Origin: Cliona cf. orientalis
Lineage: Eukaryota; Porifera; Demospongiae; Clionaida; Clionaidae
Length of the DNA: 64,000 nt
Direction: 5' to 3'
Assembly (NCBI GenBank): GCA_963930775.1
Contig: OZ005701.1
Coordinates: 8,067,669-8,131,668, forward strand
Position numbers and translations under genes: made by a program. The notes under the pieces were generated by a model that saw only the letters and a program-made list of their open reading frames with translations, ran no database searches and was not told the DNA's origin. Positions 55,001 to 64,000 of the stretch are shown one piece after another. The number at the start of each line of letters is the position of its first letter. Positions within the stretch are counted from its first letter, which is position 1.

Positions 55001-58000
55001 AATCCTTTGCTGTAGTTTTACCGACAGGTGAAAAAAGATTACAAAACCTTGGAGATGCTGTGAGTATCAAGGAGACGCTTGCAGATGTTCTTGGTGTCCC
55101 ACTAGCTACTCTTCACCTTCACCGAATTGACAGGGGTTGCGTGATACTTGTATTTTCAGTTCCATGTTCTATTGCAGAAGAGTTATTCCCCCTACCAAAG
55201 AAGAAACTTGCCTTACTGAAAATAAAGGGTATGGTAATCTTTGTACTGCAAGATTCGAAACCTCAGGTATATACGCCATATTTTTTTGGCCTTTTTTTAA
55301 AAGAATTATAATATTGTGTAGGTGGAAGATATAATGAAGCCCCTTGCATGCAGTGCTGAATCAGATATGCATGAATCTTCAAGTGAACACACATCCACAG
55401 TTCCATCTGGTACACCTGGAGAGTTACTTATCAGTCACAGTCTCCCAACTTCAGCACAGCTCTCCTGGACTCCTGTACCAGAGGATAAACAGAATGACAC
55501 CATCACTGGCTACCTAGTACATGTTAAGGGACCTGACTCTACACAAGAGATTCCAGTGATGGATGGAAATGCTACCTCTCATGAAGTATCTAAATTGAGG
55601 CCATATACCACTTATATATTCAGAGTCAGTGCAATAACAGAAGCAGGTGCTGGACCACCAATAATTGTATCCTCTACCACACCTCAGGGAGGTAAGTGAA
55701 TCTTTGTTAAATTTCCCTCCCGGAAATTAAATATGCCACAAAAAGAGACACCAGCAACGTTACTAATTCCTACTCTATACTACTAGTACTGCTATGCTAA
55801 TAATATGAAATTTCTATCATTACATCTAAGCCCACAAGACTATCATAGTAGATACTAATACTATAGTTTGCGCTAGCTCTAACTATGACATTGTACATTC
55901 ATAACATTTAATTTATTGCTATATATGCATAGTTCCTTCTGGTCAACCTGGAAACTTACGTGTCCACCAAAGAACATCAACCTCAGCACAACTTTCTTGG
56001 GCACCAGTGCCAAAGGATCAGCGGCAAAATGGGATCATCACTGGCTATACAGTGCAGATTATAACAGGACTGGATTTTATACGTGAAATTTTAATAACTG
56101 ATACCTCTACTGAAGTATCTGGCTTGAGACCCAATACTTCTTACAAGTTTAGTGTCAGTGCCATGACAGTAGCTGGTACTGGACCACCAACAAAAAGCTT
56201 CTTTACTACTCCTGAAGGAGGTAAGGATTATGAGTTGCCGATAACTATGCTTTATTGTAGAGCACCACCAAAGGCCATCTGTCTTGTAGTCAATCAAAAT
56301 TGAACAGATGATAATAATAATAATATAATACAGTATATACTTGAAAGCATATTAAATTTGCACTATACAGACTACTAGTACACTGCATATGCAGCAATTG
56401 CATGCACGCATGTATGCACATACACACACTCACAGCTCCCTCTGGAACTCTTGAGTGGTTGACTGTCAGATGCAATGATCCAACATCAGTACGACTTTTC
56501 TGGGGTGCTGTACCAAAGGATCGACAGAATGGATTTATTACTGGCTACATAATAAAAATAGAAGGAACTGACACCAAAAGAAGCATTTCAACAACAGAAG
56601 GATATACCACTTTTAAGGAAGTGTGTGACTTGAGGCCCTCTACTGAGTACACCTTCAGTGTCAGTGCTAAGACAGTAGCAGGTAGTGGACCTGCAATTAG
56701 TGTATCCTTCATCACTCCTCAAGAAGGTGAGGCTTCAACGCATATTATTCTGATTATTATCCTAATTTTTAAGTTATGTACATGCAGCCTAGTAGTGTGG
56801 TGTGGTAGGGTGCTTATATTATTAAACAGATTTCGAAGTGACATCGTTCTCAGTTGCTATCTGCATTGAAACATGAAGAATCTTTGTGGACAACTTAACA
56901 GTTACTATTGAGTAAACTTGCTATCATTAGATGCTGTTGCTCCATGCTCTAGTCATCATCAGGGCAAAAGTTAGAGTATCTAGTCAAAACATCAGACTGA
57001 GCAGTAATTATAAATTTATCTAGAGAATCTTCAATTGTACATGTTTCTAAACAGATTTTATAACATGCACATATCTGCACACATACACACACAATAATAT
57101 TATGCGCATGCACACAGGTCTCCCAAACACTGTTGGTAGTCTTGTAACCAGCCAATATCATCCAACATCAGCCTGGATTTCCTGGGCAGTTGTACGGGAG
57201 GCCATTGTCACTGGCTACATGGTACAGATAGAAGGACCTGACTCTACACAAGAGATTCCAATAGCAAATAAATACAGCACTTCTATTGAGATACCCAACT
57301 TATTGCCCTCTACTCAATATACCTTTAAAGTCAGAGCCCTGAAAGGTATAGAGAAAGTCTTATCCACCCTACCATTGTAGTAATTATTATACACATGCAT
57401 ACAGTATCTGGAGTTACTGGTGAATTAAAAGTCAGTCACAGTTTCCCAACTTCAGCACAGCTCTCCTGGACTCCTGTGCCAGAGGATAAACAGAACGAGA
57501 CCATTGATATCACTGGATACATAGTACGAGTTGAGGGACCTGACTCTATACAGGAGATTCCAGTAGATGAAAATGCTACCTCTCATGAAGTGTCTGACTT
57601 AAGGCCATATACCACTTACACCTTCAGTATCAGTACAATGATGGAAGCATATGTGCATGCTGCACCAGCAATAAGTGTTTCATCTACCACACCTCAGGGA
57701 GGTGAGGCTTTAGAACTATAGGGTGATGCAAATCATCGAGGGGGTAAACATTAACTTGTCAATGAGTACCGTATAGCGGGAAATTTTCGAGGGAGAAAAC
57801 TTTCGCGGAACTGTAGGAAAGGAGCATTTCGCGGAGAAAACTTTCGCGTAATGTTAAAACTGGTCGCATAATGGGTGTGGCATGCCTAGAATTTCGTGGA
57901 GAAAACTTTCGCGGATGGCGGGAAAATCGCGAAATTCGTGAAAGTTTTCTCCCTCGAAAGTTTCCCGCTATACGGTATATTGTTTGATGGATTTGCACAA

Positions 58001-61000
58001 TTAGTATAACCTTGTGTATTAATTTTGTTGCCCTACATGTAGTGCATATCAATTGCATACACACGTTTCAGCTCCCTCTGGTACTCCTAAGTGGTTGACT
58101 GTTGGATGCAGTCTCCCAACATCAGTGCAGCTTTCCTGGGGTGCTGTGCCAAAGGATCAACGGAATGGAAAAATCACTGACTACAGCATACAAGTTGAAG
58201 GACCCAACACTACACGACACATTCAGATAGCTACTGACCAAGGTATACTTAGACCACGCTCTACTATTGAAGACACATACACCTCTAAGGAAGTGTCTTA
58301 CTTGAGGCCATCTACTGAGTACTCTTTCAGTGTCAGTGCTGTGACAGTAGCAGGTAGTGGACCTGCAATTAGCATATCCTTTGTCACTCCTCAAGAAGGT
58401 GAGACTTCAATGCATACTATTGCCTTAATGTCAATGTCCTAGTATTATTCATTCCAATGTCTATTCTACATTTGCACACACAGCACTCTCCAACACTGTT
58501 GGTAGGTTTAAAACTAGCAAATATCATCCAACATCAGCACGGATTTCCTGGAAGTCTGTACAAAAAGATGATGAAACTGTCACTGGCTACACAGTACAGG
58601 TAGAGGGACCTGACTCTATAAGAGAGATTCCAATAACATATAAGTACAGCACTTCTGTTGGGATATCTGACTTATTGCCCTCGACTCAATACACCTTTAA
58701 AGTCATTACCCTAGGTATGGATATTATCCATCAAAATTTAATATTATGCACATACATCTATATTCAGGATGTGGTGCTCCTTCTGAATTAAAAGTGAGTC
58801 ACAGTCTCCCAACTTCAGCACAGCTCTCCTGGACTCCTGTACCAGAGGATAAACAATGACACCATCACTGGCTACACAGTGCGGGTTGAGGGACCTGACT
58901 CTAAACAAGAGATTCCAGTAATGGATGGAAATGCCACTTCGTAAGAAGTATCTGACTTACGGCCATATACCACTTACACCTTCAGTGTCAGTGCAATGAC
59001 AGAAGCAGGCGCTGGACCACCAATAAGTATTCCCTCTACCACACCTCAAGGAGGTGCGGAATTAAAACTATAGGGTGATGCAAATCATCAAGGGAGTGAG
59101 CCTTTTAATACTAAAATCAATGAGTAATACTGTATTTTCGGTGGATTTGGCCATCACTGCACACAATTGTAATAAGCAGTTGCATTAATTGCATGATATT
59201 GCATATTATTTTCGAAATTATGTACTATAATATCACACACAAATTGCATACACATATAATACTATTATAGCTCCTTCTGGTACTCCTGAGTGGTTGACTG
59301 TCAGGTGTAGTCATCCAACATCAGTACAGCTTTACTGGGGGGCTATACCAGAGGATCAGCGGAATGGAATCATCACTGGCTACAGCATACAAGTAGGAGG
59401 ACCTGACTCTACACGAAGCATTCGAATAGCCTATGACCGGATACGTATACATAGACGACGTTCTCTTATGAAATTTGAAGATGCATATACTTTTGAGGAA
59501 GTGTCTGGCTTGAGGCCCTCTACTGAGTACACTTTCAGTGTCAGTGCTAAAACAGTAGCAGGTAGTGGACCTGCAATTAGTGTATCCTTCGTCACTCCTC
59601 AAAAAGGTGAGGCTTCCTTTGCAATTACCTCAACGTTAATGGAATGTGCTTGATTAGTATAATAATTGTTATTCCGATATCTATATGTTCACACACACAG
59701 CTCTCTCCAACACTGTTGGTAGTCTTAAAACCAGTCAATATCAGCCAACGTCAGCGCATATTTTCTGGGTAGCTATACGGAAAAATGTTGTCATTGGCTA
59801 CACAGTACAAGTAGAAGGATCTGACTCTATACACGAGAAATTCCAGTGAGAAATAAACACAGCACTTCTATTGAGATATCTGACTTATTGCCCTCTACTC
59901 AATACACCTTTGAAGTCAGAGCCATGAAAGGTATAAAGTCCACCTTATCCACCCTACCAAAAATTAATCATACACATGCATACAGTATCTGATGCTCCAG
60001 GTGAATTAAAAGTCAGTCATAGTCTCCCAACGTCAGCACAGCTCTCCTGGACTCCTGTACCAAAGCATAAACAGAATGACACCATCACTGGCTACACAAT
60101 ACAGGTTGAGGGGCCCTATTCTCTTGGAAAAACAAAACATATTCCAGTGATGAATGCAGCTGCTACTTCATTTGAAGTGTCTGGCTTACAGCCATATACG
60201 ACTTACACTTTCAGTGTCAGTGCTGTAACTAAAATAGGCACTGGACTGGCAAAAAGTGTTTCTTTTACCACACCTCAAGGAGGTGAGGTTTTATAAAAGT
60301 GATGTAAATCATCATGCAAAGGGATGAGCCTTCACTCTTGTCAACTGTGTAGTTTGATTGGAAATTTATTAACCATCATGCACTGCACAAGCTATACTGA
60401 CCGGAGGCTAAACCTTATTTCCCTGATAGTAGTATTACCTGTACATATCTTATACTGTCACTCACTATAACTGCATGCATGCACACACATACATGTACTT
60501 CAGCTCCCTCTGGTACTCCTGAGTGGTTGACTATCGGGTGTAGTCATCCAACATCAGTACGGCTTTACTGGATTGCTGTACCAAGGGATCAGCAGAATGG
60601 AATAATCACTGGCTACAGCATACGAATAGAAGGACCTGACTCTACACGAAACATTCAGACTACTACCACAGTATCTGGCCGGATGCCTCCTATACGTAGA
60701 TCACATTCTCTTATAGAAGATACATACACTTCTAAGAAAGTGTCTGGCTTGAGGCCCTCTACTGAGTACACTTTCAGTGTCAGTGCTAAGACAGTAGCGG
60801 GTAGTGGACCTGCAATAAGTGTATCTTTCATCACTCCTCAAGAAGGTGAGGCTTCAATTTACTGCCTCAATATTAATGGCATGGTGTGCAGGTGACTGTG
60901 GGAGGCTTATTCAGTATAATATTCCAACATGCATCCATTCTATAATTATATTCTATATTATTTGACATATCCGGGCCCTATATATAGCTATATAGAGTCT

Positions 61001-63836
61001 CCCGACTCTAATGATTAACTATGTACATACACCACACACATTCAGCTCTCTCCAACACTATTGGTAGCTTCAAAACTAGTCAGTATGATCGATATCACCC
61101 AATATCTGCGAAGATTTTCTGGGAGGCTGTACAAGAAGAATCTGATGATAAACCTGTCACTGGCTACAGAGTACAGGTAGAAGGGCCTGACTCTACCCAA
61201 GTGATTCCAAGAAGTGACAAAATTACTTCTCTTGAGATACTTTACTTGAGGCCCTCTACTCAATACATCTTTAAAGTCAGCATTGTGACTATAGTTGCAG
61301 GTACCACAGGTAAGCCTTTATAATCCGATGAATGTAAGTAATAGTATTTAGGGTGCCCAAGTATGATATGCCTATACAATGCTATACAATGTATATTCAT
61401 GTAATACACACTTCTACATGTATGTATGCATAGCTCATACGAGTCTCAGATCAGAGTTGAGAGAATCTTCTGGATCATATTATTCCTGGAAATCTCTCTT
61501 CACGGTTACAAGTGATAGAAATATAGCACAGCACAGGATGATGTTGGAATGTGCATCAAGTTTAGAGGATGCCTTAGCTGATAACATGAAGGTCGTTTGG
61601 CTTGCCACAGAACTAGAGAAAGCTGGACTCATTATGGAAGACCAGAGAAAGTCATTAGAGACTAGCATTGATGCTGATATCAGAGCAGCTGAACTTATCA
61701 GCATGGTCACAACTAAAGTTCATCATAGCTCAGAGAGCTTCACTACATTCCTCGATGTACTCAGAAAAGATGAAGCCACTTTTGGACATATACTAGCAAA
61801 AATGAAAAGAAAAGGTATGACATTGTATATGTATAACTATATCCACAAACATACCATACAACATTATAATCTATACCTATCTGCTGTGGTGGGGGGGGGG
61901 GGGGGGGGGGGGAGAACTAACAATAAAATGATGAAAACTCTCATATTGCGGTATATACATACACTGAACATGTGTTGAACAATGCAAATTAGGGTTTAAT
62001 TTGTGACAATGCAAGCTGGGATGGCAGGGATGAGCTTGGATATAATATTATATAAGAGCCAATAATTATTGTCAATTAAGCTGACCTCACCCCCTTTGAA
62101 TTGCACAGTTCCATCTGGTGCACCTGGAGAGTTATTTGTCAGTCATAGTCACCCAACTTCAGCACAGCTCTCCTGGACTCCTGTATACCAGAGGATAAAC
62201 AGAATGACACCATCACTGGCTACACTGTACATGTACAGGTTGGGGAGAGACCATATTATGTATATGATAAAAGAAAGATTCCAGTGATGGATGGAAATGC
62301 TACCTCTTGTGAAGTGTCTAACTTAAAGCCATATACCACTTACACCATCGGTGTCAGTGCAATGACGGAAGCAGGCGCTGGACCACCAATAATTACAACC
62401 TTGACCACAGCACAAGGAGGTAACGTTTTATGCTTATAACTACTCCACAGTATCGAATATCATGTATGAATGCACAAACATGTTTCTTTCTCCCCTGAAT
62501 TAAGGACATGATTGCTGATCTGAGTCAGCAAAAGAGAGCATTTAAAACCATACCTTGTCAAATTAGCCCCTTGCTTATGTATCAGTAATATTAAATGTAC
62601 TCAACTGGCACATGCACACTAAATTTTAATTATCTATAATATCTATTTTGTATAGGTCTCTATGAGAAATAGAGACCTAGCCAAGGGCAAAGAAAGATGC
62701 ATGCACAGTTGCCAACAGTAGCCTAATCCTCAGGTTGACTACTGCGGTTACAGTTGCTACAGTGATTCTAAATCAGTTAGAGACCTCATCTAATGGTCTC
62801 TATAGTGTTTTTAAGAGACCCTCAGGTCCTTAGAGAAAAATGAAGGGGTGACAAACTTGACTGTTCATTTCTGTGTCAGCATAATCACTGATCTGAGTCA
62901 GCTGAAGAGGGCATGATATTATAAATTATAAGACTAGTGTAGAAGTGGAGCCAAATTAGTCCCTTGCTTGCATGTGTTTCAGTAGTATTCACACGTACTA
63001 TTATAATAATAATATTATTATATGCACACACTTAATTATTAGGCTTCCGTTCTCCATGGAGAGGGAGACGATCACTATCCCCTCCAGATTTCTCACTGGA
63101 GCTTGGCTCTGGCTCTTATTTCCAAGAGCCTATCGAACACACAGCACAAGCAGGTTAGCATAATGATTCTAGATCTGTAGTGGAGGTCCACTACAGTAAT
63201 AAAGAAGTATCATAATTGTTAAGAATTCTCATCAGCTACTGTATGCACACAATTATAGGACTCTTCAGTGATCGACTAGCATTACGACGATTTAGGCCAT
63301 CCCCAGATCCCTCACGCTCACTGAAGGACGACACTTCTTTCCAGGTCCGCCAAAAGCTCATCAGACACAGAGCAGGGCAGAGTAAAGCAGGTTAGCGAAT
63401 TTTTCCCTTATTCCATAGTGGAGGTCGGTCACTGTACGGAAATCCTGCATGAGGTGCAGCCAGATCCTTGGTGCAGTCCAAATTGCCAAGTATTGATCAC
63501 TTTACTTATATTATAATTATAGTAGCGATGACAAATCATAAAATATTTCTCCCCCAAAGATGCGATCGCTGGTTTGAGTCAGTATAGAAGAGATCTAAAG
63601 TATGATAATACCATGGGACCATGAAACCACATGCACCACATCAAATTAGCCCCTTGCTTGTGCTAGTTTTTATGCACACGGGTACATGCACATATTTATT
63701 ACAGGACTCCTCAGTGATCCACAATCGAGATGGAGACGGTCATCATCATCTCCAGAGCCCTCACTTGAACCACTGGAGCCGCTCAGCTCTTATTCCCAAG
63801 CGCTTGTCAAACACAAAGCGGGGAAGAGTAGAGCAG
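52099..63836 (+). CDS. Death gene C: Death / Cys-rich / FN3 x13 / CARD-like / FN3 / linkers (continues past window)
   Basis: Exons: 52099-52444, 54458-55266, 55322-55691, 55933-56220, 56436-56727, 57118-57345, 57405-57701, 58072-58398, 58484-58714, 58768-59051, 59271-59607, 59701-59930, 59986-60282, 60504-60845, 61046-61309, 61434-61814, 62109-62419, 63043-63153, 63259-63390, 63705-63836. Exon 1: MAQISSEEVANGVGLAVNEL, Death domain. Exon 2: CPCGKCSLETYLQKGCPKSC, MSFFNHEILEDIINELGD and HLHRIDRGCVILVFSVP. Thirteen single-exon FN3 domains, a CARD-like exon (ELEKAGLIMEDQRKSLE), one more FN3, then Ser/Pro linkers (SPEPSLEPLEPLSSYSQ). The C-terminal Death exon expected from gene B lies outside. Damage: FN3-8 (two bases lost, TAA), FN3-10 (one base gained) and the last FN3 (TA gained near 62185); the first donor is weak (GTACTC). 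Either a decaying gene or one that skips these phase-1 exons. Confidence 0.7.
52499..53054. repeat. MITE, ends ATCTCCCCAGTAGC / GCTACTGGGAAGAT
   Basis: Relative of 38058-38550, in intron 1 of gene C. It contains a degraded version of the captured exon frame (stop in the middle). Ends pair 13 of 14. Confidence 0.65.
53136..53572. mobile_element. MITE, 437 bp, TTA-flanked (PIF/Harbinger-like)
   Basis: Ends GGCCACTCCAAATGGGAATA and, reversed, GGCCACTCCAAATGAGAACG; TTA at 53133-53135 and 53573-53575. Interior GCGGGCGGGCG and GGCGGGCGGTGG blocks. Confidence 0.8.
53582..53736. repeat. Short MITE-like repeat with AGTGCCGG ends
   Basis: GTCTACAGTGCCGG and CCGGCACTCTAGACAC form an imperfect inverted repeat; the internal GCCGGTACCGGC palindrome adds symmetry. 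Confidence 0.5.
53750..54240. repeat. Inverted, interrupted copy of the 34780 / 42180 dispersed repeat
   Basis: GGCATCTGAGTGACTCATAA at about 53803 and GTGCTTTCTGCTCATATGC at about 54170 are the reversed blocks; about 230 bp of unrelated sequence splits them. It occupies intron 1 of gene C. Confidence 0.5.
57769..57975. repeat. MITE, TA-flanked CCGTATAGCG family
   Basis: Ends CCGTATAGCGGGAAATTTTC and reversed counterpart GAAAGTTTCCCGCTATACGG, TA borders, interior TTTCGCGGA repeats; in a gene C intron. Confidence 0.75.
61815..62108. other. Gene C intron with G tract
   Basis: Contains about 23 consecutive G at 61889-61912 and otherwise AT-rich DNA; nothing coding. Confidence 0.6.
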
Positions 63837-64000
63837 GTTGGCATGAAGGTATAATAATATTATTTGTTCTGTAGTGGAACTTGATCACTACTGAACAAGC
63901 CATAGAATTCTCACCTACTATCATAATAATAATAGTAGTCTCATATCTCGATCACTATACAGCTATAAGCATTATAGGTGTGACAGACAATGGCGTGTTT

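Overview
The window is nuclear DNA of an early-branching animal. Genes carry short GT-AG introns, intergenic DNA is AT-rich and packed with small transposons, and there are Death-fold, FN3 and ciliary WD40 genes. The style of the Death/FN3 proteins and the compact genes suggest a demosponge such as Amphimedon queenslandica; that species call is inference and not a search result.

Layout. (1) 1-8165: two tandem 3.3-4.7 kb units, each holding a truncated Arg/Ser-rich exon of WDR60, one lone protein-kinase exon and the N-terminal WDR60 exon. (2) 7960-19287 (+): a complete-looking WDR60 (DYNC2I1, dynein-2 intermediate chain) of 15 recognised coding exons, whose lengths sum to 1139 codons. A two-exon multi-pass membrane-protein gene (TM-1, minus strand, 10862-13438) is nested in its fourth intron. 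(3) 19799-21769 (-) TM-2, divergent from a broken Death-domain gene (A) that runs through a small-GTPase P-loop exon into the front of a second, partial WDR60 copy (23261-29430). (4) 30035-32031 (-) TM-3, divergent from a one-exon Death-gene stub (A') split by a MITE; then a TM fragment (TM-4, 33179-33961). (5) 34072-51142 (+) Death gene B, a 16-exon gene: Death, Cys-rich domain, FN3 x6, CARD-like, FN3, Ser/Pro linker exons, Death. (6) A 7.4 kb DNA transposon (43019-50413) with inverted repeats, a 6-bp target duplication and two divergent spliced genes (DDE integrase-like transposase and a RING-type protein) sits inside the last linker exon of gene B. (7) 52099 to beyond the window: Death gene C, the same architecture with 14 FN3 exons.

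The main theme is a repeated divergent gene pair: a seven-transmembrane-type protein on the minus strand and an intracellular-looking Death/FN3/CARD-like/Death protein on the plus strand, sharing a promoter of roughly 100-150 bp with GCATGCGC motifs. Four or five copies of this pair in various states of decay fill the right two thirds of the window. WDR60 was carried along in one segmental duplication. Nothing in the sequence proves that the two partners work together; conserved pairing through several duplications is the argument. Most non-coding DNA can be assigned to MITEs (TA-flanked CCGTA and pogo-like families, TTA-flanked GGCC family, hAT-like), foldbacks and microsatellites, several of which are dated by being present in one duplicate and absent from the other.
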